Shown here piece by piece: positions 42,590 through 51,713 of a DNA stretch of 64,000 bases. Source of the stretch: Parahaliea mediterranea (lineage in GTDB: Bacteria > Pseudomonadota > Gammaproteobacteria > Pseudomonadales > Halieaceae). Both the position numbers and the translations under genes were made by a program. Location: positions 744,001 through 808,000 of the forward strand of contig NZ_QEWO01000001.1 of assembly GCF_003402235.1 (NCBI RefSeq). Reading direction: 5' to 3'. Numbering within the stretch: position 1 is the first letter of the stretch; each line of letters begins with the position of its first letter. The notes beneath the pieces were generated by a model that had not been told where the DNA came from, ran no database searches, and was given only the letters and a program-made list of their open reading frames with translations.

Positions 42590-44702
42590 GGCGCGCCTGC
42601 TGGCGCTACTGCTGGGGGCCGCCCCGGCGGTGGCCGCCGCAGGTGACTTCGAGGCCTGGCAGCACTACGGCGGCGACCCGGGCAACACCCACTACTCCAG
42701 CCTGAGCCAGATCAACCGCGACAACGTGGCCAGCCTGCAACCGGCCTGGACCTACCACAGCGCCGCCGGCAAAGACCTGCCCGCCAGCTCGGAACTGCAG
42801 GTCAACCCGATTGTGGTGGACGGCGTGCTTTACGGGCGCAACCCGCTGTACAACGTGTTTGCGGTGGATGCCGCCAGCGGCAAGGTGCGCTGGACCTACG
42901 ACCCGCCGCTGGAGCATGTGGGCCTGTCCAACATGCGCGGCCTTACCTACTGGCCCGGCAGTGACAAACAAGCCCCGCGCATTCTGTTCACCACCGGCCA
43001 CTTCCTGCTGGCGCTGAACGCCACCAACGGCCAGTTGATCGACAGCTTTGGCGATAAGGGCCGGGTCGATTTGCGCGAAGGCCTGGGGCGCGACCCGGCA
43101 CTGGTCAGCATCAACGCGCCCTCCCCCGGCGTGCTGTTTGGCGACCTGATCATTATGGGCTCGGCGGTGACAGAAACCGCCGGCGCCGCGCCCGGCGACA
43201 TCCGCGCCTACGATGTGCGCAGCGGCAAGCTGGTGTGGACCTTTCACACCATTCCCCACCCCGGTGAAGTGGGCCACGACACCTGGCCCGAAGACGCCTG
43301 GAAAACCTTTGGCGGCGCCAATGCCTGGGCCGGCATGAGCGTGGACGAGGCGCGCGGCGTGGTTTACGTGCCAACCGGCTCACCCGCGCCGGACTTTGAC
43401 GGTTCCGGCCGCAGCGGCGCCAACCTGTTCGGCAACAGCATCATTGCCCTCGACGCCCGCAGCGGCAAGCGCCTGTGGCACTACCAGGCCGTGCATCACG
43501 ATTTGTGGGACCGCGACCTGAGCTCTGCCCCCACCCTGGTGGAGGTCACCCGCGACGGCAAGCAGCACCAGTGGCTGGCCCAGGCCAGCAAACAGGGCGT
43601 GCTCTACCTGCTGGACCGCGACAGCGGCGAGCCGGTGTTTGCGGTCGAAGAAGTGCCCGTGCCCGCATCGGCGGTGCCCGACGAGCAGGCCTACCCCACC
43701 CAGCCCGCGGTGACCCTGCCGGAGCCCTTCAGCCGCCAGCACATGAGCGTTGACGACCTCAGCGACATCAGCCCCGAGGCCCACGCCTATGTGAAGGCGC
43801 AGTGGGAGCAGGCGGAATCCTTTGCCTATCTGCGCCCGCCCGGTCTCAAGCCAAGCGTACTGTTTCCCGGCTTTTACGGCGGCGCCAACTGGGGCGGCGG
43901 CGCCTTCGACCCGGCCACCAACACCTATTACATCAACGCCATGGAAGCGCCCCACCTGGTGCAGATGGAAGCAGTGGAGGTGAACAAGGGCAGCGAGCTG
44001 GGCATGGGGCAGTTTCTGTTTCGCCAGCACTGCAGCGGCTGCCACGGCGTGAACCTGGAGGGCTTTTACCCCTACGCGCCGGCCTTGAAAGATGTGGCCG
44101 AGCGGCTGGACAAACGCAGCGCCCACCGCACCGTGGCCGAAGGCAAGGGCCGCATGATGCCCTTCAGCCACCTCAATCGCCACGAGCGCGACGCGATTAT
44201 CGACTACCTGTTTGCCTTCAGCCGCGGCGAAACGGTGCCCGAGGATGACAGCGCGGAAAAAGAAACCCGCTATGTGTTTGCGGGCTACCGCGATTTTGTC
44301 GACCAGCGCTTTTACCCGGCGGTCAAGCCGCCCTGGGGCACCCTCACCGCCATCGACCTCGCCACCGGCAAGCGCCGCTGGCAGATTCCACTGGGTGAGT
44401 ACGAGCAACTCAGCAAAGAGGGCATTGCCCCCACCGGCACCCGCAACTACGGCGGCCCGGTAGTCACCGCCGGGGGGTTGCTAATCATTGCCGCCAGTTC
44501 GGATGCCCGGCTGCGCATCTTCGACAAACACAGCGGCGAGCTGCTGTGGAGCTACCCGCTGCCGGCGGCGGGCTACGCCACCCCCGCCACCTACGAGATC
44601 GACGGGCGCCAGTACATAGTCATCACCTGCAGTGGTGGCAAGCTCGGCACGCCCACTGGCGATGCCTACATGGCCTTTGCCCTGCCTGCGCAAAACCCCT
44701 GA
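42567..44702 (+). CDS. PQQ-dependent dehydrogenase with internal haem c domain
   Basis: A 711-residue periplasmic quinoprotein. Signal peptide (ARLLALLLGAAPAVAAAG), eight-bladed propeller with W-motifs such as GDPGNTHYSSLSQINRDNV, VDAASGKVRWTYDPP and LWHYQAVHHDLWDRDL, and a cytochrome c insertion with the CSGCH haem site at residues 489-493. The blade order (long propeller, haem domain inserted before the last blades at YRDFVDQRFYP) resembles glucose dehydrogenase-like PQQ enzymes with haem. Electrons probably go to the respiratory chain. The ATG at 42567 lies inside the SDR gene. Confidence 0.9.
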   Translation: MAVAPSSKARLLALLLGAAPAVAAAGDFEAWQHYGGDPGNTHYSSLSQINRDNVASLQPAWTYHSAAGKDLPASSELQVNPIVVDGVLYGRNPLYNVFAVDAASGKVRWTYDPPLEHVGLSNMRGLTYWPGSDKQAPRILFTTGHFLLALNATNGQLIDSFGDKGRVDLREGLGRDPALVSINAPSPGVLFGDLIIMGSAVTETAGAAPGDIRAYDVRSGKLVWTFHTIPHPGEVGHDTWPEDAWKTFGGANAWAGMSVDEARGVVYVPTGSPAPDFDGSGRSGANLFGNSIIALDARSGKRLWHYQAVHHDLWDRDLSSAPTLVEVTRDGKQHQWLAQASKQGVLYLLDRDSGEPVFAVEEVPVPASAVPDEQAYPTQPAVTLPEPFSRQHMSVDDLSDISPEAHAYVKAQWEQAESFAYLRPPGLKPSVLFPGFYGGANWGGGAFDPATNTYYINAMEAPHLVQMEAVEVNKGSELGMGQFLFRQHCSGCHGVNLEGFYPYAPALKDVAERLDKRSAHRTVAEGKGRMMPFSHLNRHERDAIIDYLFAFSRGETVPEDDSAEKETRYVFAGYRDFVDQRFYPAVKPPWGTLTAIDLATGKRRWQIPLGEYEQLSKEGIAPTGTRNYGGPVVTAGGLLIIAASSDARLRIFDKHSGELLWSYPLPAAGYATPATYEIDGRQYIVITCSGGKLGTPTGDAYMAFALPAQNP

Positions 44703-44777
44703 AAAAACGCTTCGCAACTGGCAGGTACACCATTGTGCCGCCATAATGTCAGCCAAACATTTTGCGGAGCGCACACC

Positions 44778-45881
44778 ATGGAATCTAAGGATGCCAGTCG
44801 TACCCCAACCCACCTGATCGACGCGGCGGTACGCCTGGGCCTGTTGTTTCTGCTGGCCTGGTTTTCGGTCAGGGTCTTCAGCCCCTTCCTCGGCCTGATG
44901 GTGTGGGCCATGGTGCTGGCCATTGCCCTGTACCCCCTGAACGAGAGGATCGCCCGGACGCTGGGCTGCTCCGGCGGCAAGGCCGCCACCCTCATGGTGC
45001 TGTCGCTGGTGGTGCTGCTGGGCGTGCCCACGGTGCTGCTGGGTATCTCCTTTGTGGATCACCTGATGAACATCTACAAAGGCATGGCCGCCGGCACCCT
45101 CACTGTACCGCCACCCCGCCCAGGCGTGCAGGACTGGCCCGTGATAGGCGAGCGCGTGTTCAGCGCCTGGACCGCCGCCGCCGACAACCTGCAGGCCTTC
45201 GCCGCCCAGAACCAGGACAAGCTGCGCGAACTCACCCGCGATGCGGCCGGCGCGGTGGGCGGCGCCATGACCACGGTGCTGTCGTTCATTGCCGCCTTTA
45301 TCGTGGCCGGCATCATGATGGCCTACGCCCAGCCGGGCGCGCGCAGCACCGACCGTATTTTTACCCGTATCTGCGGCCCCAAGGTGGGCCCGGAACTGCA
45401 TGAACTGTCGGTGCTCACCGTGCGCTCGGTGGCCGTTGGCGTGGTGGGCGTGGCCTTTATCCAGGCCGTGCTGCTGGGCATTGGCTTTCTGGTGGCGGGC
45501 ATCCCCGCCGCCGGGGTGCTGGCGGTGGTGGTGCTGTTCCTGGGCATTGCCCAGATACCGGCCGCCCTGGTGGTGATTCCCGCGGTGGCGTGGATATGGG
45601 TGGCCGGCGACGGTTCCATGCTGCTCAATGTGGTCGTCAGCATTTATTTGATTCTGGCCGGCCTTGCCGACAACGTGCTCAAGCCCCTGCTGCTGGGCCG
45701 CGGCCTGTCGGTGCCCATGCCCATCATCCTCATCGGCGCGCTGGGCGGCATGATCAGCAGCGGCCTGGTGGGGCTGTTTGTGGGCGCGGTGATCCTTGCG
45801 GTGGCCTACCAGTTGTTCATGGCCTGGGTGAACGACGGCCAGCCAGAGCCAGTGGCCACAGAGGACAGCGCCCAACCGTGA
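44778..45881 (+). CDS. AI-2E family (PerM-like) membrane permease
   Basis: A 367-residue polytopic protein of the AI-2 exporter family: two N-terminal TM helices (LGLLFLLAWFSVRVFSPFL, LMVWAMVLAIAL), a periplasmic or cytosolic loop (about 95-145), then VLSFIAAFIVAGIMMAY and a C-terminal block GLSVPMPIILIGALGGMISSGLVGLFVGAVILAVAYQL typical of the family. The substrate is not shown. I chose the ATG at 44778. The next gene starts in its stop (GTGA). Confidence 0.88.
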   Translation: MESKDASRTPTHLIDAAVRLGLLFLLAWFSVRVFSPFLGLMVWAMVLAIALYPLNERIARTLGCSGGKAATLMVLSLVVLLGVPTVLLGISFVDHLMNIYKGMAAGTLTVPPPRPGVQDWPVIGERVFSAWTAAADNLQAFAAQNQDKLRELTRDAAGAVGGAMTTVLSFIAAFIVAGIMMAYAQPGARSTDRIFTRICGPKVGPELHELSVLTVRSVAVGVVGVAFIQAVLLGIGFLVAGIPAAGVLAVVVLFLGIAQIPAALVVIPAVAWIWVAGDGSMLLNVVVSIYLILAGLADNVLKPLLLGRGLSVPMPIILIGALGGMISSGLVGLFVGAVILAVAYQLFMAWVNDGQPEPVATEDSAQP

Positions 45882-47407
45882 ACGCTGCCAGGGCCCGCCG
45901 GCTTGCCGCCCTGCTGGGCCTGGCGGCCACCGCCTGCACGCCCCTGGGGCCGGATTTTCGCGAACCCGCGCCGGACTGGCTGGCCCAGTGGCAGCCCGCC
46001 CTGTACCAGCAGGTCGACATCGTGCCCGGTGCCAAGGCCGATGCCCTGGCCAACTGGTGGCAGCGCTTTGACGACCCGGTGCTGAACGCTCTGATTGCCA
46101 GCGCCCGCAGCGAAAACCCCGGCCTGCGCATCGCCGGCCTGCGTATTCTGGAAGCCCGCGCGCTGCAGGGCATTGCCACTGGCCTGCAGTATCCGCAGGT
46201 GCAGCAGATCAATGCCTCCGCCGCCTACGCCCGGCAGGAAAACCACGGCGGCGCGCTGGATCGCAGCAGCGAAGTCAGCACCGCCGATGCCTCCTTCGAC
46301 ATCGGCTGGGAGATGGACTTCTGGGGCCGCTTTCGCCGCGGGGTGGAATCCGCCGATGCCGCGTACTTCGCCTCGGTGACCAACCAGCGCGACGTGCAGG
46401 TGCTGCTGACCAGCCAGGTGGCCAGCCTTTACTACGGCTACAAAACCACCCTGCAGCGCATTGAACTGGCGCGGCGCAACGAAGCCCTGCAAAAACGCAG
46501 TTTTGAGATTACCGAGAAGCTCTTCAACAGCGGCCAGGATTCGGAGCTGGACCTGCAACAGGCCCGCGCCCAGTACCTGGCCACCCGCGCCACCATCCCG
46601 GCCCTGCAGCAGGCCCTGACCCAACAGCGCAATGCCCTGTGCGCCCTGCTCGGCCGCCCACCGGGGCCGCTGGCGGAACTGCAGGACGTGAACAGCGACC
46701 TGCCGGTGCCGCACACCATCAGCAGCAATACCCTGCCGGCGGCCCTGCTGGCGCGCCGCCCGGATGTGCGCAGCGCGGCCTGGCAGGCGGCGGCCCAGTC
46801 GGCCCAGATCGGCATTGCCGAGGCGGACCTCTACCCCTCCCTGAGCCTGGTGGGCACCCTGGGCTGGTCTGGCAACAGCCTGGACAGTGTGGGCGATGTC
46901 AGCACCCTGGCCGGCGGCCCGGCCCTGAGCTGGAACATTTTCAATTACGGCCGCATCCGCAATAACGTGCGGGTGCAGGACGCCCGCCTGGAACAGGCGC
47001 TGGAAAACTACCGCAACACCGTGCTCGGCGCGGCGCGTGAGATTGACGACGCCGCCAGCCAGATTGCCACCACCGCCGAAAGCCAGGGCATTCTCGACGA
47101 GTCCGTCGCCGCCGCCGAACGCTCACTGGCCATTGCCACCCGCCGCTACAGCGAGGGTTATTCAGACTTTCAGCGGGTGCTGGACGCCCAGGCCGCCACC
47201 TTCGCCCAGACCGACCGCGCCACGGTCAACCGGGGCAACCATGTGGCGGCCATCATCAACCTGTACAAAGCCCTGGGCGGCGGCTGGCAGCAGAGCGACA
47301 TCAACACCCTGCTGCCGGCGGCCACCCGCGAGCGCATGGGCGAGCGCAGCAACTGGGGCGACCTGCTGGAGGCCCCCCTGCCACAACCTGAGGAAGAGCA
47401 GCCGTGA
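45878..47407 (+). CDS. Outer-membrane efflux lipoprotein (OprM/NodT-like)
   Basis: A 509-residue outer-membrane factor. It starts at GTG with a short signal and a lipobox (LAATAC), then GPDFREPAP, DWLAQWQP and the paired TolC-fold helical regions (LARRNEALQKRSFEITEKLF, QQARAQYLATRATIPALQQ; ARRPDVRSAAWQAAAQSAQIGIAEADLYPSLSLVG). It exports substrate together with the HlyD adaptor that follows with a four-base overlap. Confidence 0.92.
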   Translation: MNAARARRLAALLGLAATACTPLGPDFREPAPDWLAQWQPALYQQVDIVPGAKADALANWWQRFDDPVLNALIASARSENPGLRIAGLRILEARALQGIATGLQYPQVQQINASAAYARQENHGGALDRSSEVSTADASFDIGWEMDFWGRFRRGVESADAAYFASVTNQRDVQVLLTSQVASLYYGYKTTLQRIELARRNEALQKRSFEITEKLFNSGQDSELDLQQARAQYLATRATIPALQQALTQQRNALCALLGRPPGPLAELQDVNSDLPVPHTISSNTLPAALLARRPDVRSAAWQAAAQSAQIGIAEADLYPSLSLVGTLGWSGNSLDSVGDVSTLAGGPALSWNIFNYGRIRNNVRVQDARLEQALENYRNTVLGAAREIDDAASQIATTAESQGILDESVAAAERSLAIATRRYSEGYSDFQRVLDAQAATFAQTDRATVNRGNHVAAIINLYKALGGGWQQSDINTLLPAATRERMGERSNWGDLLEAPLPQPEEEQP

Positions 47408-48537
47408 GCCAGGAAACAGCCATGAGTGGAGATTCAACCACCCCCGCCCCACAGGACAGTGCCCGCTCGGTCAATCGCGGGGCCATCATTATCGCCGCCC
47501 TGATCGCCCTGAGCCTGCTGTGGTACCTGGCCGCCAACCGCTTTACGCCCTATACCTCCCAGGCCCGGGTGCAGGGCTATGTGGTGGGCGTGGCGCCCAA
47601 GGTGGCGGGGCTGGTAACCGAGGTGTGGGTAAGCAACAACCAGCGGGTGCAAGCCGGCCAGAAGCTGTTCCAGATCGACCGCTCGCAGTACGAGATTGCC
47701 CTGCAGAAAGCCAACTCCGACCTGGACAACGCCCGTCAGCAGGTGGCCGCCGGCGATGCCACGGTCACCCAGGCCGAAGCCGGCCTGGAAGCCGCCCTGG
47801 CCGGCCAGCGCAAGGCAGAGCAGGACTACACCCGCCTCAATCGCCTACGCAGTGACGACCCCGGCACCATCTCCGCCCGGCGGCTGGAAGTCTCCGCCGC
47901 CAACCTGCAGGCGGCGCGCGCCCAGGTGGCCGCGGCCCGGGCCCAGATTCAGGCCGCCATTGAACAAAAAGGCGGCGCCTCCCAGGAGAACAACACCGTA
48001 CTGCAGGTGGCCCGCACCGGGGTGGAGAAGGCCCAGCTGGATTTGGACAACACCACGGTGGTGGCCCAGTCCGACGGGGTGATCACCAACCTGCTGGCGG
48101 AAGTGGGCCAGTTTGCCGGCACCGGCAACCCGGTGCTGACCCTGGTGGCAGTGGGGGACGTGTGGATCAACGCCGACTACACCGAAAACAACCTGGGCCA
48201 CCTGAAGCCCGGTACGCCGGTGGAGATTCTGCTGGACGCCCTGCCCGGCCAGGTGTTCAAGGGCAAGGTTCGCGACATTGGCGTGGGCATCAACGCCAGC
48301 CAGAGCACGCCACCTGGCTCGCTGCCCAACATCCAGAACGACCGCGACTGGCTGCGCCAGGCCCAGCGCTTTCCGGTACAGGTGGAATTTGAAAAACCGA
48401 TACCAGCCGAGGTAATTCGCCAGCTGCGCATTGGCGGCCAGGCTTCGGTGATCGCCTATACCGACGGCCACGGCCTGCTGGGCCTGCTCGGCGCACTGTA
48501 CATTCGCGTGCTCAGCGTCTTTTCCTACGCCTATTGA
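47404..48537 (+). CDS. HlyD/EmrA-family membrane-fusion protein
   Basis: A 377-residue adaptor: one N-terminal TM helix (GAIIIAALIALSLLWYLAA), barrel-sandwich halves (YTSQARVQGYVVGVAPKVAG and LDLDNTTVVAQSDGVITNL), a long helical hairpin (QKANSDLDNARQQVAAGDATVTQAEAG to QAARAQVAAARAQIQAAIEQ) and a beta-barrel domain. It joins the inner-membrane pump to the outer-membrane factor. It starts at a GTG in the previous stop; an ATG at 47422 is also possible. Confidence 0.92.
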   Translation: MSQETAMSGDSTTPAPQDSARSVNRGAIIIAALIALSLLWYLAANRFTPYTSQARVQGYVVGVAPKVAGLVTEVWVSNNQRVQAGQKLFQIDRSQYEIALQKANSDLDNARQQVAAGDATVTQAEAGLEAALAGQRKAEQDYTRLNRLRSDDPGTISARRLEVSAANLQAARAQVAAARAQIQAAIEQKGGASQENNTVLQVARTGVEKAQLDLDNTTVVAQSDGVITNLLAEVGQFAGTGNPVLTLVAVGDVWINADYTENNLGHLKPGTPVEILLDALPGQVFKGKVRDIGVGINASQSTPPGSLPNIQNDRDWLRQAQRFPVQVEFEKPIPAEVIRQLRIGGQASVIAYTDGHGLLGLLGALYIRVLSVFSYAY

Positions 48538-48539
48538 GC

Positions 48540-49577
48540 ATGCGAGCGCCCCTGCCCGCCCGTCGCGCCTTTCGCCTGGCCACCGCCGTTGCCATCGCCC
48601 TGGCGGCGGGCTACGGCCTGGCCCTGCCCATCCCCTTTATTGCGCCGCTGCTGGTGGTCATTCTGGGCGGTGCCGGCAACCCGCCGCCGGGGCCAAAGCA
48701 ATTGCTGGTGCTGCTGCTGGTGCTGGCACTCACCCTCAGCGTGGGGGTACTGCTGGGGCCGCTGCTGCAGTACGCGCCCACCTCGGCGCTGCTGCTGATT
48801 GTGGTCGGGCTGTACTTGAGCAGCCGTTTGGCCATTGTCGGCGGCAGGGATGGCCCCGCCACCCTGCTGGCCCTGGGGCTGACGGTGATTCCGGCTGCCA
48901 GCACTGTAAGCCAGGCCCTGGCAACAGCGCTGATTACCACCCTGATCGCCAGCACGGTGATTGCCGTTGTCGGCCTGTGGCTGGCCTACCCGCTGTTCCC
49001 GGAAGAGGCGGCCGCCAGCAAGGCCCCGGCGCCGGCGCCCAACGCGGATGATGGCCACTGGCGCTCGCTGCGGGCCACCCTGATTGTGCTGCCGGCCTTT
49101 GTGCTGACCCTCACCAATCCCGGCGCCTACCTGCCGCTGACGGTAAAGAGCATCCTGCTCGGCCGGGAGGCCTCCGGCCTGCAGTTGAAAGGGGCAGCAC
49201 GGGAGATGATCGGCTCCACGGCCCTGGGCGGTGTGTGCGCGATACTGCTGTGGAGCCTGCTCAGCCTGGCGGTGGAGCTGTGGTTTTTTGCCGCCTGGGC
49301 GTGGCTGTTTGCCCTGCTGCTGGGCGCCCGGGCCTACCGCGCCCTGCCCAGCCGCCTGCCGCCCACGTTCTGGATCAACACCCTCACCACCCTGCTGATT
49401 CTGCTGGGCGCCGCGGTGCAGGACAGCGCCAACGGCAAGGATGTGTACCAGGCCTTTGCCGTGCGCATGGGCCTGTTCCTGGCGGTGGCGGTGTATGCCG
49501 TGCTGGCGGTGGGGGTACTGCAATCCTGGCGTGAGCGGCGCCTGCGCCAATCGATGAAGGAGTTACCGGCATGCTAG
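48540..49577 (+). CDS. DUF2955 inner-membrane protein (FUSC-like)
   Basis: A 345-residue protein with about ten hydrophobic helices in two halves (GYGLALPIPFIAPLLVVILGG; RSLRATLIVLPAFVLTLTNPGAY then LLGREASGL). Proteins of this type (FUSC, aromatic-acid exporter-like) pair with HlyD adaptors and outer-membrane factors, as here. It probably is the inner-membrane subunit of this pump. The gene start is at ATG 48540, 2 bases after the HlyD stop. Confidence 0.85.
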   Translation: MRAPLPARRAFRLATAVAIALAAGYGLALPIPFIAPLLVVILGGAGNPPPGPKQLLVLLLVLALTLSVGVLLGPLLQYAPTSALLLIVVGLYLSSRLAIVGGRDGPATLLALGLTVIPAASTVSQALATALITTLIASTVIAVVGLWLAYPLFPEEAAASKAPAPAPNADDGHWRSLRATLIVLPAFVLTLTNPGAYLPLTVKSILLGREASGLQLKGAAREMIGSTALGGVCAILLWSLLSLAVELWFFAAWAWLFALLLGARAYRALPSRLPPTFWINTLTTLLILLGAAVQDSANGKDVYQAFAVRMGLFLAVAVYAVLAVGVLQSWRERRLRQSMKELPAC

Positions 49578-50008
49578 CCAACCTCACCCTGGGCCTGACC
49601 ACCATGGCGGTGTGTTTGATGCTGCAGATTGCACTGATCATTGCCGCCCTGCGCTTTTTCAGCCATCGCACTGACTGGCTGGGCTCGGCCTTTCTGGGGG
49701 GCATGCGGCTGATGACCGGGGTGATGCTGATCCTGATTGTCGGCAACATCGGCCAGGTAACCGTGTGGGCGCTGCTGTTTTACCTGCTGGGGGAGTTCGA
49801 CACGCTGTCGCTGGCCATTTACCACTCGGCGGTCAACTTCGCGACCCTGGGCTATGGCGATATTGTGATGTCCGACGCGCACCGCCTGCTGGGTCCGCTG
49901 GAAGCGATTCACGGCGCGCTGATGATCGGTGTTTCCACCGGCGCCCTGTCGCGGGCCTTTGGCGAGGCCATGCGCGTGCGCATCGCCCCGCCGCAGGAAG
50001 CACCCTAG
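49571..50008 (+). CDS. Two-TM potassium-channel-like protein
   Basis: A 145-residue protein with two or three hydrophobic helices (LTTMAVCLMLQIALIIAALRFF; LMTGVMLILIVGNIGQVTVWALLFYLL) and a pore loop with the selectivity filter TLGYGD at 92-97 (NFATLGYGDIVM), the ion-channel family 2 pattern. It starts 7 bases before the pump gene ends, so it is translated as part of the efflux operon. It may balance charge for the pump. Confidence 0.85.
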   Translation: MLANLTLGLTTMAVCLMLQIALIIAALRFFSHRTDWLGSAFLGGMRLMTGVMLILIVGNIGQVTVWALLFYLLGEFDTLSLAIYHSAVNFATLGYGDIVMSDAHRLLGPLEAIHGALMIGVSTGALSRAFGEAMRVRIAPPQEAP

Positions 50009-51066
50009 GCGGTTGCCGGCGGGTAGGAGGAGTAGCCTTCAGGCCCCGGCGTGTACAGGCGTGACAGGTCGAACTCGGCGAGATCCACGCCGCGCCGCCA
50101 GCGCTCTACCAGATCCGGGTTGGCGATAAAGGGCCGCCCGTAAGATACCGCCGCGGCCGCCCCGGAAGACACCGCCGCCTGGCCTTCCTCAAAGCTGTAG
50201 CTCTCGTTCACCACCAGCCGGTCGCCAAAGTAACGCTGGCCAAGGGCAATGTTATCCACGCCGCCCTTGGGCATGCGGATCACGTGCAGGTAGGCCATGC
50301 CGCGCTTGGTCGCCTCGCCCAGCAGGTATTCAAAGGTTTCCTGCGGGTTGGCGTCGGACAGGTCGTTGAAGGGGTTGCCCGGGCAGATGCGCATGCCGAC
50401 CCGGCCGGGGCCCTGCACGCTGCACAGGGCATCCAGCACTTCCAGCACAAAGCGGGCGCGGTTTTCCACGCTGCCGCCGTAGGCGTCGTCGCGCGCATTG
50501 CTGCCGGTGGACAGGAACTGGGCCGGCAGGTAACCGCTGGTGCAGTGCAACTCTACGGCGTCAAAGCCGGCCTCAAAGGCGTTGATGGCTGCCTGGCGGT
50601 ACTCTTCCACCACCGCGGGGATTTCCTCCAGCGCCAGGGCGCGGGGCTCATCCATGGGCTGCATGCCCTGCTGGTCGGTGTACATCTCGGCGTTGGCGCG
50701 AATGGCGGACGGCGCCACCGTTTCGCTGCCGGCGGGCTTGTTGAGGGCGCTGGCCACGCGGCCCACGTGCATCAGCTGGGCGCAGATCAGGCCGCCTTCA
50801 CTGTGCACCGCGCCGGTCACCTGTTGCCAGGCCTTCACCTGGGCATTGTTATAAATGCCAGGTGTACGGCAATAGCCAAGGCCATCGGCGCTGGGGGCAA
50901 TGCCCTCGCTGACAATCAGGCCGGCACTGGCGCGCTGGCGGTAATAGTCAACCATGTCGGCGGTGGGCACGGCGTCGGTATCCGCGCGACTGCGGGTCAT
51001 CGGCGCCATCACCACGCGGTTGCGCAGCTCCAGGTCGCCCAGTTTCAGGGGGGAAAACAAATCCAT
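50005..51066 (-). CDS. Old Yellow Enzyme-family alkene reductase
   Basis: A 353-residue FMN-dependent ene-reductase: LFSPLKLGDLELRNRVVMAPMTR, LMHVGRVAS, VAPSAIRA, ELHCTSGYLPAQFL, AYGGSVENRARF, and SYGRPFIANPDLVER. The position that is usually HGAN-GY is HCTSGY here. It reduces activated C=C bonds using NAD(P)H. It is convergent to the channel gene with a four-base overlap and forms a run with the SnoaL and SDR genes on the minus strand (2-3 base gaps). Confidence 0.92.
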   Translation of the reverse strand: MDLFSPLKLGDLELRNRVVMAPMTRSRADTDAVPTADMVDYYRQRASAGLIVSEGIAPSADGLGYCRTPGIYNNAQVKAWQQVTGAVHSEGGLICAQLMHVGRVASALNKPAGSETVAPSAIRANAEMYTDQQGMQPMDEPRALALEEIPAVVEEYRQAAINAFEAGFDAVELHCTSGYLPAQFLSTGSNARDDAYGGSVENRARFVLEVLDALCSVQGPGRVGMRICPGNPFNDLSDANPQETFEYLLGEATKRGMAYLHVIRMPKGGVDNIALGQRYFGDRLVVNESYSFEEGQAAVSSGAAAAVSYGRPFIANPDLVERWRRGVDLAEFDLSRLYTPGPEGYSSYPPATA

Positions 51067-51068
51067 GC

Positions 51069-51710
51069 CTATCTCACACGTATCTTGGGTTCGGGTGCGC
51101 CGCGGCGCATGGTGGTCAAAAACTGCTCCAGCGGTGCGGGAGCGGCCACTTCCGGCGCGTTGTCGCCCGGCGCTTTGGCCCAGAACTCGGCCCAGCTCGG
51201 CCACAGTTCATGGTAGGCGCCCTCGTACTGGTCGCGGTCTGGCCAGCGCATCTTGTTGTCGCCCACTGGCGGCTTGTTGAGGTCGGTGGCGTACCAGTAA
51301 CAGGGCAGGCGGCGGCGGAAGTACCAACGGCCGTCGATGCGCTCGTAGTTGTCCCAGTACAGCATCTGCATGATCACCCACTCGGTGTCGCCGTTTTCAC
51401 AGGGGGTCTCATGCTCGTTCTTGGAGTACACCACGCCGTGGGCGTGGTCGGCATCGTCAAACTCGATGATGTGGTTGCCGATGTGGTGCGAGGTGCCGGT
51501 GAACTGCAGGCGCAGGGTGTCATCCAGCCAGCGCTTGAGGTAGGCGCGGCCGCTGTGCTCGCGGCTCACGCGGATGTCGTGGGCAAACAGGTTTACGTGG
51601 GCGTCCAGGTCGCGCATGTCCAGCGACAGGGAGTACTTGGCCGCCAGCTGGCGGATTTCGTCCAGCGACTCCAAGCGGTCGATGCGCGCGGCAAGATTGT
51701 GCTCACTCAT
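51069..51710 (-). CDS. SnoaL-like (NTF2-fold) protein
   Basis: 213 residues. NTF2-like cone: RIDRLESLDEIRQLAAKYSLSLDMRDLDAHVNLFAHD, FTGTSHHIGNHIIEF, WVIMQMLYWDNYERIDGRWYFRRR. Proteins of this family include cyclases, isomerases and dehydratases for steroid- and polyketide-like substrates. The gene lies between OYE and SDR with 2-3 base gaps, so they act together. The extended C terminus (EFWAKAPGD) has no domain I can name. Confidence 0.85.
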   Translation of the reverse strand: MSEHNLAARIDRLESLDEIRQLAAKYSLSLDMRDLDAHVNLFAHDIRVSREHSGRAYLKRWLDDTLRLQFTGTSHHIGNHIIEFDDADHAHGVVYSKNEHETPCENGDTEWVIMQMLYWDNYERIDGRWYFRRRLPCYWYATDLNKPPVGDNKMRWPDRDQYEGAYHELWPSWAEFWAKAPGDNAPEVAAPAPLEQFLTTMRRGAPEPKIRVR

Positions 51711-51713
51711 GGC

